DNA from: Globisporangium splendens
Lineage: Eukaryota; Oomycota; Peronosporomycetes; Pythiales; Pythiaceae
Length of the DNA: 64,000 bases
Direction of reading: 5' to 3'
Assembly: GCA_006386115.1 (NCBI GenBank)
Contig: VFIW01000006.1
Span: 413,966-477,965, forward strand
Below are positions 45,038-55,999 of this stretch, piece after piece (the first letter of the stretch is position 1; each line of letters starts with the position of its first letter). The position numbers and the translations under genes were made by a program. The notes under the pieces were generated by a model that was not told the origin of the DNA, did no database searches, and saw only the letters and a program-made list of their open reading frames with translations.

Positions 45038-45979
45038 ATGGTCTCCGCTCTCGTCCACGTCGCCAGCCCCGTGCACACGCAGTCAACCGATCCGCTGCAC
45101 CACGTCGCCAACTCGCACATCCGCGAGATGGACTCGGACGTGCTCTACCACATCGGTCTCACCTGCTCGAGCGACGAGAAACAGAAGATCGTCGACCTCT
45201 TCGGCGACGTGCGCTTCTTCATCACGGGCGGCAGCGCCGAGCGCATGACGCACTTTGCGCAAAGCGTCGCAAGCGAACTCAAGATCGCGACGCCCTTCGG
45301 GTACGCACTCACGCCCATCGGCAGCACGTCGCGGTACACGGTGTACAAGGTGGGTCCAGTGCTCATCGCGAACCACGGCATGGGCATGCCGAGCGTGTCC
45401 ATTTTGCTGCATGAAGTCACCAAGCTGCTCGAGTACGCCGGCGCGAACGACACGATCTACATCCGCATGGGCACGAGCGGTGGCATCGGCGTGGACCCAG
45501 GCACCGTCGTGATCACGTCCGAAGGAGTCAACAACAAGATGGAGTCTGTGGACGACGTCGCGATCCTCGGCGACATCGTGCAGCGGCCATCGATCTGCAC
45601 GTCGGACGTCATCGCCGATATCACGGCCGCCGCGACCGAGGTGGGACTGCCCTTCGCCGTCGGCAAGACGCTCACGTGCGACGACTTCTACGAAGGTCAG
45701 GGCCGTCTCGACGGCGCCATCTGCGAGTACTCGCTCGAGGACAAGATGCAGTTTTTGCAAAAGTGCGCGGACTCGGGCGTCAAGAACATCGAGATGGAAG
45801 CGCGCGGCTTCGCGGCGTTCTGCTACAAGCTACATATCCCCGTCGCCGTCGTGTGCGTGACGCTGCTCAACCGGTTGCTCGGCGACCAGGTGCTCTCGAG
45901 CCACGCGACGTTGCAGGGCTACGAGGAGCGACCGGCTGCGGTGCTGCTGCATTACATCAAGAAGAAGCTCGCGATGTAG
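45038..45979 (+). CDS. Uridine phosphorylase
   Basis: Single exon, 313 residues. Nucleoside phosphorylase-I fold with the marks of eukaryotic uridine phosphorylases (UPP1/UPP2): GPVLIANHGMGMPSVSI, YIRMGTSGGIGVDPG, CDDFYEGQGRLDGA and NIEMEARGFAAFCYK (ribose-binding Glu-Met-Glu). It splits uridine with phosphate into uracil and ribose-1-phosphate in pyrimidine salvage. Length agrees with animal homologues (about 310). It starts at the first ATG after the initiator element. No targeting signal, so cytosolic. Confidence 0.95.
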   Translation: MVSALVHVASPVHTQSTDPLHHVANSHIREMDSDVLYHIGLTCSSDEKQKIVDLFGDVRFFITGGSAERMTHFAQSVASELKIATPFGYALTPIGSTSRYTVYKVGPVLIANHGMGMPSVSILLHEVTKLLEYAGANDTIYIRMGTSGGIGVDPGTVVITSEGVNNKMESVDDVAILGDIVQRPSICTSDVIADITAAATEVGLPFAVGKTLTCDDFYEGQGRLDGAICEYSLEDKMQFLQKCADSGVKNIEMEARGFAAFCYKLHIPVAVVCVTLLNRLLGDQVLSSHATLQGYEERPAAVLLHYIKKKLAM

Positions 45980-46549
45980 ATATAAAGAGCCTCCTTTCGG
46001 TTAGCATCACACTGGCGTAGTAAACATGTATGCAAAAAAGCATATCCACACCGACAAGAAATGGGTTCATTTTTTTCTCATGTGTGTTGGCTGTACAGTC
46101 AACCCTCCGTCAGCCAAAATCTCCATTTTTGTCCAATGTCAAAGGTATTGAGTTTACAAGAGGCACGACTCGGTATCAGAAATGAAAGGCAGTCTGTTTC
46201 TGTGGTATTTCTTCAAACAATGAAAAGATGCCTGCTTAAATCAACACTTCATCGGACAGTCCGCTTACAGAGGTTATTCAAATAAGCAAAACAGTATCCT
46301 TCTAAACTTTAGTGCGACGGCTCGTGGTCTGTAACCCCAGGTCGAAGACCTTGAAGAGGCTTCCAGAATCAGGGTTGGCTCATGCGCATCTCGCACACAG
46401 AACGCGCAGAAGCCTCATCCGTTCCATCTTTCCCTCCCTCTCTCTCTCTCTCTCTCTCTCTTCACGCACCACGGCATATTGCCACAGAACGCGCGCGCTT
46501 CATACCCCCCTCCCCATACGCTCTGTGTGTGCCTCTGTCTGTGAGCTGA
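45980..46549 (+). other. Intergenic region with (CT)n tract
   Basis: About 0.57 kb. A (CT)n microsatellite of about eleven units at 46438-46462 lies 90 bp before the anoctamin start. Nothing else recognised. Confidence 0.5.
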
Positions 46550-49434
46550 ATGATGGCGGACGCGGTTGCGCAGCCGCCGAGCAACCCGGAGACGGAGATC
46601 CACATCATCGAGGAGCTCGCGAGCGAGCCGCTGCTGAACGAGATGGCCGCCAAGCGCGAGGAGCGCCACCTGTCGTCCAGCGTCGTGAGCCTCGCCGTGC
46701 AGGACGACCAGTGGTCCTTCACGCCGCCCGTGTCGCCGAGATCCGGCGCGTCGCTGCTCAAACCGGGCCACTGCCGCTACCTGCGAGGTACCAAGAGTGC
46801 GATCTTTTCGTGTATACATGCGTGCACGCACTGCAGCATGTATTTGATTTGTGTGTGGATGTGTGTTTGCATGCAGTAGGTTCGGATGTGGAAGGCGCGC
46901 TGTGCGATTTTGCGATCGTGACGCACCGCAAGCCAGCCGACAAGAAGCTCTCGATTGGGAGCTCGCCCGAGAAGAAGCACGATGGACCGGAGACCCGCAT
47001 CATTGACAAGCTGGTCGCGCACGGGCTCGATGTCGATATCATCGAGGGCGACTTCAGCCGCATGGTCAAAGGCGCGAGCGAAGGCAGCAAGTACTTTGTG
47101 CTGCTCGTGAGTGGCAACGAGGAAGCGCTGACAGCATACGGTCGCCGGCTCAAGTTCCAGACGTGGCTGCGCAGCGGCAACTCGCGCGAAGTGGATGCAC
47201 TGGTGAAGGGGAACCCGATCATGATGCCCGCAGACCGGATCCAGGTGATCGACCACATTATCCGCGAAGGCGCCAAGATCACGACCAGCACGCCGTGTGT
47301 GCACAGCGTCTTCCCGGTCCACGATCCAAAGACCAACGAGTATTTACTGAAAACGTTCATCCAGTCGCCAAGGCTCGAGCTCGTGTCGAAGCGGTTCCTC
47401 GCCAAGATGCGCGCGCATTTCGGCGAGAAAGTCGCGTACTACTTTGCGTTCATGGACTGCTACAACAAGTCGCTGCTACCGATCGCGATCCTCGGCGTGC
47501 TGCTCACGTGCTTCCGCAATGTGCTGGGCACGGCGATGTACATGCGCGTGTTGGTCGTGTGGGCACTCCTCGTGTCCGTCGTGTGGAGTTACTGGGTGCT
47601 CAAGAAATGGTCGCGACGCAACAACGAGCTCAACTTCCAGTGGGAGAACAACGTCGACACGAAAACGGTCGTGTACTACCGGAACCCGAGATTCCGCGGC
47701 GAGTCGTTTATTAACCCAGTCACAGGGCTTCCGGATCAATCGTACGCGAGCTGGAAGCGGTACCCGAAGTACGTAGCCGTGCTCCTGTTCATGATTTTGC
47801 AGATCTCGCTCATGATGCTTGTGATCGCGTGCTGGATCACGGTCTTCGAGGTGATCCAGGTGCGGTACCCGGACAAGGGACTATTCTCAGCGCAGTGGTT
47901 TTACATTCTCGGTGGCGGCATCTGCTACGGTCTCTTTGTAGACGTCGTGCAATGGAAGCTGCTCGTAACCAAGGCCGCGTGCATGTTCACCGAGTGGGAA
48001 AACTGGAAAACCATCGAGCAGTTTGAGAAATCCATGGTGCGCAAGCTGTTCCTCATGGATTTCCTCAACTACTACACGTGGTTCTTCCTCTTGGCGTTCG
48101 TGTACGTGATCCCTGGCGCAGGCGACCGCATTACGAATTTCCTGAACTCCATGCTCTGGAAAGACCCGTCGAATTGCTGCTTTGGCCCGTACTTGAACTA
48201 CGACGGCGACGAATGCAACGCGTGTCCGCCATCGTGGCATTCGCTCGATTACCAGGAAACGCGGTGCATCCCGTGCAAAGGCTGGGTGACCTTCGACATC
48301 CACCATCTGGACCTCGAGACGCTGTTCCTGACGCCGATCATCATCACGCAGGGGCTCAATCTGCTCATCGCTGTACTCGTTCCCTGGATCAATCGCCGCC
48401 ACCATGAACAGAAGCTCAAGGTCACGGACAGGAAGGCCATGGAGCTCGTCAAGGCCAAGGGCGAGCGCCAGATCATCGCCGACATGGCGTACCGCGACGA
48501 GTACGCGCAGCTCACGAACTTGTCTAAGGCACGGTTCTTTGAGAATGACGATAACCAGATCGAACAATTGAACGCCAAGGCGCGCGCGATCCTCTTTGAA
48601 TCTGAGCAGGATGACTACGACCCGTACGACGATTACCACGATGCGACGGTCCAATTCGGCTTTGTGGTCATGTTTTCGATGCTCTGGCCGCTCATGCCTG
48701 TCGCGTGCATGATCGTGAACGCGCTCAAGACCCGCGGCGATGGCTTCCGATTGTGCTGCACGACCAAGCGTCCGTTCCCGCGCAAAGCCGGCGGCATTGG
48801 CGAGTGGAAAGCTGTGTTGCATGTGCTTGCGTGTCTGGGCGTGACCGTGAACATCGGGTTGGTGTTCATCTCGACAGGCGCGATCGAGTTCTTCTCGCCG
48901 CAGTGCTCGAAGCGCATCGCGATGGCCATGGGCAACGACTTCAGCCACTTCCGCTTCGGTCCGGACTTTAGCTGCTTCTCGGCCACGACGCGCGTGGTGA
49001 TGATCCTCGTGTGCGAGCACATAATCTTCGTGCTCATTTGGATCTTCTGGCGCTTTGTGCGCAGCGTGCCGCCGAAAGTCGAGCTCGCGATGTTGCAGCA
49101 GGAGTTCACGTTCAAGTGCAACTTGTACAAGCATGCGGTCAAGAAGGCGTGCCGCAGCAGCATGGACGGGTCGTCCTCGCTCAACGGCACGACGACCAGC
49201 ACGCCGCCCAAGTTCACGCCCGCGCAGCGCCGTGTGGCCACCGCCGCCGGGACACCGCAGCGCAGCCCCGTGGTGTCCAAGTACGCTGCCACGCAGTCGC
49301 CCATGACCTTCGTGAGCAGCAAGAAGAAGGGCGACGGCACGAAGGAGGAGCTCGCGCCGCTGCTGCGCGGCAACAGGAAGCTCGCTCAAGCATGGGACGC
49401 CGTCAAGTCCAACTCGTCCAGCCATCATGAATAA
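46550..49434 (+). CDS. Anoctamin/TMEM16 family membrane protein
   Basis: Two exons (46550-46787, 46877-49434) join in phase to 931 residues. A cytosolic N-terminal alpha/beta domain (DFAIVTHRKPADK, FVLLVSGNEEALTAYGRRL) is followed by the anoctamin region: FGEKVAYYFAFMDCYNKSLL, LKKWSRRNNELNFQW, SWKRYPKYVAVLLFMILQIS, VDVVQWKLLVTKAACMFTEW, then MDFLNYYTWFFLLAFVYVIP and later helices near 710-730 and 830. About ten hydrophobic segments fit the TMEM16 fold of Ca-activated chloride channels and phospholipid scramblases. A Cys-rich loop (CCFGPYLNYDGDECNACPP) lies between helices. The C-terminal tail is basic and Ser/Thr-rich. Channel or scramblase cannot be decided here. Confidence 0.93.
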
Positions 49435-50319
49435 TGAGCGCGCGCGGAAGTCCCGTATAGAGAGGGGCGACGGTAGTGTCATGTGAGTTTTTGCATGATG
49501 CTGTCATTCGATTTCTATAGTCTGCGTGCCATGAAAAGAGGTATTTTTTGGATCCTTCCTTTTCTCATGGCGTTAGATGTTGAAGTGGAAGATGGCGGAT
49601 TGCTTATCCTTTTTGGATCCAGTTCAACGAAATCCGACCGCGTCGCTTCGCAGGTACTGCGTCAGGCAGCTCGTACAGTATCACAGATTGAAGACCCCGC
49701 AGTCTCTGTGTGTGTAAAAGCAGGAACATGGCTGCGCTCTCATTGAAGATCCACCTACCAACTGCTGATAGATCTGGCGGCGTGGGCTGCTCCAGAATGA
49801 AGACGCCGGCGAGAAGGAAACGGGGGACAAAGGTCCGTCTGCTGCAGCGTGCTGAAGTCGAACCGACTACTTTGCCTCCCGTCTGACGCACGTCGTCAGA
49901 TGTCGGAGCAAACGCAAATGCCATACCTCCTCTATAGCGTTTCCGCTTCCCTATGCAATCCTCTGTAAGCGAATAGTGGCGTCTCAGCAATATTTTGTCG
50001 ATGCAAATCTTCTGCTGCCTTCAATACCTAATGTAAATCAGCTTGATGCTAGTCATTCATTATAGCATGTTTCACTCGCAAATGTTCCGACTTTCTTCGC
50101 CTTCTGTTGTTCAAGAACGTCTGACGCTTTTTGTGTAGCGTCGGGCCCACCAAACGTGCCTTTTGCGTCCCCGAAAGTACGCTGGTGTCACAGTCCGCTG
50201 CCTCTCCCCTTCCTTTCCTCGTTCCCCCGTCTCTTCACGATGCCTCTCACATTCGAATTCGAAGTGCGACGCGCAAGTCAAAGCAGCAGCAGAAGCAGAA
50301 GCCCGCCCGACGCGAAGCA
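49435..50319 (+). other. Intergenic region
   Basis: About 0.9 kb between the anoctamin and CH-domain genes. Short open frames only; no family recognised. Confidence 0.4.
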
Positions 50320-52065
50320 ATGTCCCGCCCACCAGTGCAGGCCCGTGGCGGAGGCTACGGCCTCGACGCCGAGCTCGCGCGCCGCGCCGCCGAGAAGTAC
50401 GACTACGAGATGGAGGACGAGGCGCGCGAGTGGATCGAGGCGATCTCAGGTATGGCCATCGGCGACGAGTTCGGCGAAGGTCTCCGTGACGGCGTCATTC
50501 TCTGCACGCTCGCGAACAAGATCCACCCAGATATCGTGAAGCGCGTCGAGACGAAGTCCAAGATGCCATTCAAGCTGATGGAAAACGTGTCGTCGTTCCT
50601 GCGCGCATGTCGAGCGATGGGCGTGAGCGAGTTTGACCTCTTTGAGACCGTCGATCTTTTTGAGCTCAAGGATCTAGGTGCGAACGCGTGCATCTTTTTG
50701 CATATTGTTTGTATGAATAATGGTTGCCTGTTGGTGCTGCGAAAAATAGTATGCTGACGTCACGAGAGATTTTTTGTATTTGTTGTAGGTCATGTGGTGC
50801 GTTGCGTTTTTGCGCTTGGACGTGCTGTGCAAAAGAGCTATCCTGATTTCAATGGACCGACACTTGGTGTGAAGGAATCGATGAAAAACGAGCGAACGTT
50901 TACGGAAGAAAAGCTCAACGAAGCGAGAGCCGCACCTTCATTGGTGAACTTGGGCAGTTTTCGCACGATGGAACGCTTAGACGTGAGTCGTGGGAACAGC
51001 GTGACGTTTGGTGCCGAGGCCGCGACGAGCTTCCACCGCGCGCCTCCTCCGCCTCCACCACCGTCTGAGGAGAAAGTGGAATTCGTGTCCCAGGTTCGAG
51101 CTGGTAAAGCGTTTTTCGACCACAAGGCGTTCTTTGACCGCCCTGCGCCAGTGCGTGTGCAATCAGAAAGCGTTGCAAGTCGTTTTGGCGCGTCGTGGTC
51201 GCCTGCAAAGCCTGAAAAGCCTACTGAAAATCCTGAAGACAACGAAAACGTAGCTCAAATCGCGAATGCCGTTGAGCAAGCGTCTCTGGAGGAACCTGCT
51301 GCGCCAATTGCGTCATCGATTCCTGGTCTCAGTCCCACCAAGCAAACCGGACCAACGCCAGAAGAAGAAGCGCAAGAATGGATCGAAAGCGTGCTGAATG
51401 AGAAGTTCCTCGCCAGCTTTGGAGACAGCTTGAAGGATGGCGTAATGCTGTGCACGCTCATGAACAAGATCCGGCCAGGTCTCATTCCTCGTATTCAGAC
51501 GTCGCCGATGCCGTTCAAGCAAATGGAGAACATCACTGCATTCCTGAAAGCGTGCCGCACCGTTGGTGTCGCTGAGTTTGACCTCTTCGAGACCGTCGAT
51601 CTGTTTGAGCTGAAGAAGATTGATCTGGTCGTCAAGTGCATCCACGCGTTGGGTCGTGCCGTGCAAAAGAATGTGCCAGAGTTCGATGGTCCATCTCTTG
51701 GAGCCAAAATTGCTACTACGAACAAGCGCAGGTTTACCGATGCGCAGATCAAAGAAGCCGCTGCGGCTGTGCCAATCCTCGCACACGGTAGTAGCCAGGT
51801 CATGGAACGAAAGCCTTTTGATCGCTCTGCATCCGTCACATTCGGTTTTGACGCTGCAATCAGCGGACGTGACCAGCGCGCCGAATCTTCGCCTGTAACT
51901 TTTGCAACAGTGAAAGAAGAAGCTGCTCCAGCTCCAGTTCACACTACTGCCCCAGTTTCTACTCCCTCCACGAACGACTCCAGCGACTCGGCTTCCAAGC
52001 CTTCGCATCTACCGAAGTCCGTCCTCGGCGGCTCGGCTCTGCCGACTCGTACCGTCTGGAGTTAG
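50320..52065 (+). CDS. Tandem calponin-homology (transgelin-like) protein
   Basis: Two exons (50320-50677, 50789-52065) give 544 residues. Two single CH domains of the calponin/transgelin type: residues about 30-150 (EAREWIEAISGMAIGDEFGE, LRDGVILCTLANKIHPDIV, EFDLFETVDLFELKDL) and about 340-470 (EAQEWIESVLNEKFLASFGD, LKDGVMLCTLMNKIRPGLI, EFDLFETVDLFELKKI). Each is followed by the same short tail (GPxLGxK, RFT/TFTE, MERxxxxRxxSVTFG). Such proteins bundle or stabilise actin. The intron splits the first CH right after FELKDL, but the equivalent site in the second CH has none. The linker has a seven-Pro run. Confidence 0.92.
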
Positions 52066-52283
52066 ATTAGCGACGCCCATGAAGGAGTGAGATCAGGAAA
52101 TGTCGTGTTGCTTTGGCTGGCGTTTCGTCGTCCATGCGCCCATAAATCCCCTTATTTGAAGAAAATCAATCCAATTGCGCATTTGTACATCAAGCCATCT
52201 CTTTTTCTATCATCTCTATCGTGATGAGCGCCTTCTAACATGCATCTTTTCTTCTTGCACAGGACGCATTTCCATTCCTTCAG

Positions 52284-53303
52284 CTACAAGCTAAAGTCGT
52301 TGGCGATGGTCGTGAGCACGTCCGTGCAGTGCGTATCAAGCCGCAAATCACACGCGTCGTCGCCGCGCGTCGGCCCCAAGTTGACGATCGCGATCGGGAT
52401 CTGGCGCTCGCGAGCGCGGTTCAGCAGCCGCATCGCGGAAAACACCTGCAGCGACGAGCCGACGACCAGCAGCGCATTCGCGTTGTCCACGTGTTCAAGC
52501 GACTGGTTCTTCACGACCACCGGCATGTTTTCGCCAAAGAACACGACCCTAACGCAGGTATATAGACGCACATACACATACAGTTAGTATCCACAATGGC
52601 TCACAAAATGCCTGAATAAGAAAGAGACTCACTTTGGCTTCATGATGCCGCCGCACTGCAGGCACGGCGGGTACGCGAAGTCGTCGTAGTTCCACGTGAT
52701 GTCGACGTCGCCGTCGGGGTTGACGCTGGACGCGACATCGCCCGAGTCCTTGTCCGGGTGCAGGACCGACCACTGCGCGACCTTCGGGTTCATCTCGGCG
52801 AGCTTCTCCTGGTACTCCTGGCGCTTGACCATGCTCCGGCAATTGGTGCACTCGACCTCATGCAGACATCCGTGGAGCTCCAGCACGTCCTTCGCGCCGC
52901 TCTTCGAGTGCAGTCGGTCGACGTTCTGCGTCAAAATGTCGGACACGACCCCATGCTGCTGGAGCTGCGTCATCGCGTCGTGCGACGCATTCGGCTGCGC
53001 GTGCAGGATCTTGGGCCACCCGAGGAAGCTGCGCGCCCAATACCGCTGCCGGTACGTGTGCGCCTTGACGAACTCCTGGTACTGCAGCGGCTTGAAGTCC
53101 TTGTTGCGCATGTACACGCCGTTCGCGCCGCGGTAGTCGGGGATGCCTGAGTCCGTCGAGATGCCGGCACCCGTGAGCACGACCGTCTTGCCGCGGCTGG
53201 CGTCCAGGAACGACTTGAGCTTCGAGACGTCGGCGGCCAGTGCAGCGGCCTCCAGTTGGGACGCGATGGCGCCGCCGGTCTGCTTCAGCACGTGGGACTG
53301 CAT
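52284..53303 (-). CDS. SIRT4-type NAD-dependent sirtuin
   Basis: Two exons (52633-53303, 52284-52548) join in phase to 311 residues, near the length of human SIRT4. Class II sirtuin marks: KTVVLTGAGISTDSGIPDYR, WARSFLGWPKI, TQNVDRLHSKSG followed by LELHG with the catalytic His, a zinc site (CTNC and CLQCG), FFGENMP, LLVVGSSLQVFSAM and IVNLGPTRGD. These NAD-dependent lipoamidases/ADP-ribosyltransferases/deacylases act in mitochondria; the N-terminus here (MQSHVLKQTGGAIASQ) could be a weak presequence. Start at 53303 is the first Met. Confidence 0.94.
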
Positions 53304-53836
53304 CTTGTATAATTGGTATTTGTGGTGTGGCTACCGCTGGAATGGAGTGCGCTTGGTCAAAGTCAGACTTTGATGGGCATTGGCACCGATCTGGAACTGC
53401 TTGCGAGTCTCAACCGCCGAAAAAGTACTTATTTTAGATATTTAGAGTGAGCCGACATTCTTTCGCCTTCGTTGCTGCGAGCGACAGCTGACAATGCGGC
53501 TTGGCTCGGCTTGATGACGCAGCATTTGTTTGATAGCCTATAGGCTACTAGTGATCTTGTGGACGAATTAATTGCATATAATTGATAGCAGTTGATGGTG
53601 ATTGTTTGCTTGATCACTTGAAACGCAACTTCGTTCACTTGTGTTGGGTTCGTGCAGAGCGAAGGAGACGCGCAGATGAGCTTCATCAAGCGACTAACAG
53701 TGTCACTGGCGGACATGCTTGCTGCAACAGCTGCGGTGTAGATCCCGTGGTTGGTGTTTTGATTGGCCATGGCTCACTCGCATCGATAAAGTTTCGACAC
53801 CACTTTCATCTCCTCTCGTCAATCTATGATAGCGAA
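53304..53836. other. Intergenic region
   Basis: About 0.5 kb. A 113-codon minus-strand open frame (53429-53770) has no recognisable family and may be part of the transposon relic next to it. Confidence 0.35.
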
Positions 53837-54410
53837 ATGCCCGCACAGCCTTCCGCCCGCAAGAAGAAATACGAAGACGCCGTCATAGCCATCCAGGACG
53901 GAGAAACGATTCGCAACGCTGCCGAAGCTTTCGGACTTGGCCGAGAAGCACTGCGGCTCCGACTGCATGGCCGCAGTGGGTCGCAGTTTGTGTGCATCAA
54001 CCCAGATGCCGAAGTGGGACCTTTGAAGTCATAAAACGGTAATCGAGACACTTTAAAACTTCTTGAAGTCATAAAGGACCGCGCCACGGATGGAGTGTGC
54101 CTTGGGATGTCTGAGCTCCGCTCGCTCGTTCGAGAAGCTGCGCTGGCGACCTCGCCGCGGTCAGTTCCGCCTGCGTTTCCAGGCGAAAAATGGACATAAC
54201 GCTGGCTAAACAAGCATTCGCACGAGACTTCGCATCGGAGTGGCCAGATTCGATCAATAGACGATGCAGAGAGAGCGGAATGGTCGACTGATGGCGCTGT
54301 GCGGACGACGGAAGAACGCCAACAAAGGAGCACGGCGCAAGTCGCACGCGTGAGCCGTGCTGTCGACCGCAGACGCAAAGCCAGTTGAGCTTCGTAGCCC
54401 AACGGATTTA
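53837..54410 (+). mobile_element. Decayed pogo/Tigger-type transposase (psq + CENP-B HTH)
   Basis: ATG 53837 opens a 65-codon frame with a pipsqueak helix-turn-helix: RKKKYEDAVIAIQDGETIRN then AAEAFGLGREALRLRLHG, ending at a stop at 54032-54034. Behind it, with intervening stops, are fragments of the second HTH of Tigger/pogo transposases: SELRSLVREAALATSPRSV, PAFPGEKW and RWLNKHSHETSHRSGQ. No DDE catalytic domain or terminal repeats were found, so this is a dead remnant. Confidence 0.6.
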
Positions 54411-54811
54411 GATGACATCTCGGTATAGTTTGTCATCATGAAACAGTAGTTCAGTGTCGGCATTAATTATTCTAAACGATTCACGGTCCAGAATGACAAG
54501 AGCTGTTATGCGGACGAATTGCTTGAGTGCTCAAGTTGCGCTACGAGAGCATCCGAGGCGATTTGTGTGGTCCAGAGCCATTTAGCCACATATCTCGTGC
54601 AGTACGCCAGGAATTCAGTCGATGGGTACACTCTGCTCTGATCTTAGATCTACTTTAGTACGGCAGTGCCTTCTAGTCGCATGCTGCGCGCATATTTGAT
54701 CATCAGCACAAAGTTAAAGTTCATTTTCATACATTTCATATTACATAAAACCGCAGTACCTAGCTTACATACCACTAAGCAACACCTCATAGTTGTGTCC
54801 CTTCTTTCTTC
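54411..54811. other. Intergenic region
   Basis: About 0.4 kb with no recognisable feature; may include more transposon debris. Confidence 0.35.
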
Positions 54812-55999
54812 TTATTCGCCCCAGTTCTCGTACATGTTCATGGCTTCGCGTTGCACCGACTGCGCACATCCGACGACCGCGTTTTGCGCGGAGACGATCG
54901 CGTTCGCGACCATCAGGAACACGTCGCCGTTCGCGCGGTCTTGCCAAAAAGTGTACTCGCCCAGGCGGAACCCGTTCTCGTCCGTGCTCACGATGTCAGG
55001 GAGATCGTCCAGACCAGACGAGAGGCACACAGCCACAGCGACGAGCGTCCCGAGTTGCAACGACGCCATGAAATCGTCCGACGAGTAGTAAAAGTACAAA
55101 GTCGACGCCATCCAGCACACGAGCTCCGCGAACGAGCGGAAGCCATGCTCGCGCCAGTTCTCTTGGATCTTCGTGAACCGCGACTGCAACGTGAGTCCAA
55201 TGCGGCGTGTTGGGAGCCACAAGCAGAAAAACTCGGCCGTCACGACGAACGAGACGCCAGCCGCAGCCGCCAACAGCGCAAAGTACTTGACATCGTGGAA
55301 ATTATCCCACAGCGAGCGCAACACGACCACACCGAAGTAGCCAAACATGAGGTTCTTGATCAGCGACACTTCGTGGCCGTCGGTCGCCGCTTTCCCGTTC
55401 TTTGGCACATCAAAGCCAAGCTGCTGCAGCAATTCCGGGCCACCAGCCTGGTTGCGGATCACGCGCGCGAGGCCACGCACAAAGTGCAGCATCATCTCGT
55501 CACAGATCGACATCAGCGCACCGACAAACGTACCCACTTGGAACGCAAACAGGAAATCGTTGTACATGGAAAACGCCGCGTACGTCACGCTCAGCCACAC
55601 CGCGACCTCCATAAACGACTGCAGCGTCTTGGTCTCCCAGTTGAATCGGATATCCGTGAATCGGTGCACGAGCGACGCAAACACGATCGGCGCCATGCGC
55701 ATTGGGAAACTACCGCAGAACTGGAGCAGCGACTCCGAGACCACATCGCCGTGCGGCATGAACTTGTCGAAAAACTCGCTCTGGTCCAGGATCTTGCGCG
55801 TCGCAGCGTCGCTCTGCCAGAGCACCTCGTACTCGCTATCCGAGTCCGTCTCGTCCTCCATCACGGCGTCTGTTTCTTCGGCATTGCGAGTCGCCGCCTG
55901 CACTTTGGGCTGCCGCAACTGCCAGTAGCGCACATTCGTGTCCTCATAGTCTTCCTCGACGTACTGCGTCGGCTGGCGAGTCAGTGTCGGTGGCGCCAT
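54812..55999 (-). CDS. Multi-pass membrane protein of unknown function
   Basis: Single exon, 395 residues from the Met of MAPPTLTRQPTQ. An acidic N-terminal 100 residues is followed by about seven or eight hydrophobic segments, for example VAVWLSVTYAAFSMYNDFLF, AFQVGTFVGALMSICDEMML, YFALLAAAAGVSFVVTAEFF and AELVCWMASTLYFYYSSDDF. It shows an internal symmetry: Y-x-DFLFAFQVGTFVGA and SDDFMASLQLGTLVAVAV look like repeats of one unit, suggesting an ancient duplication. I do not recognise the family. The frame is open about 64 codons upstream with other ATGs, but composition changes there. Confidence 0.7.
   Translation of the reverse strand: MAPPTLTRQPTQYVEEDYEDTNVRYWQLRQPKVQAATRNAEETDAVMEDETDSDSEYEVLWQSDAATRKILDQSEFFDKFMPHGDVVSESLLQFCGSFPMRMAPIVFASLVHRFTDIRFNWETKTLQSFMEVAVWLSVTYAAFSMYNDFLFAFQVGTFVGALMSICDEMMLHFVRGLARVIRNQAGGPELLQQLGFDVPKNGKAATDGHEVSLIKNLMFGYFGVVVLRSLWDNFHDVKYFALLAAAAGVSFVVTAEFFCLWLPTRRIGLTLQSRFTKIQENWREHGFRSFAELVCWMASTLYFYYSSDDFMASLQLGTLVAVAVCLSSGLDDLPDIVSTDENGFRLGEYTFWQDRANGDVFLMVANAIVSAQNAVVGCAQSVQREAMNMYENWGE

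Noticed and set aside
47887..49482. Long minus-strand open frame opposite the anoctamin gene
   Set aside because: Arg/His/Leu-rich antisense shadow with no family signal, while the + strand is a clear TMEM16.
51313..52008. 231-codon minus frame opposite the CH-domain protein
   Set aside because: Fully inside the second CH coding exon; antisense shadow.
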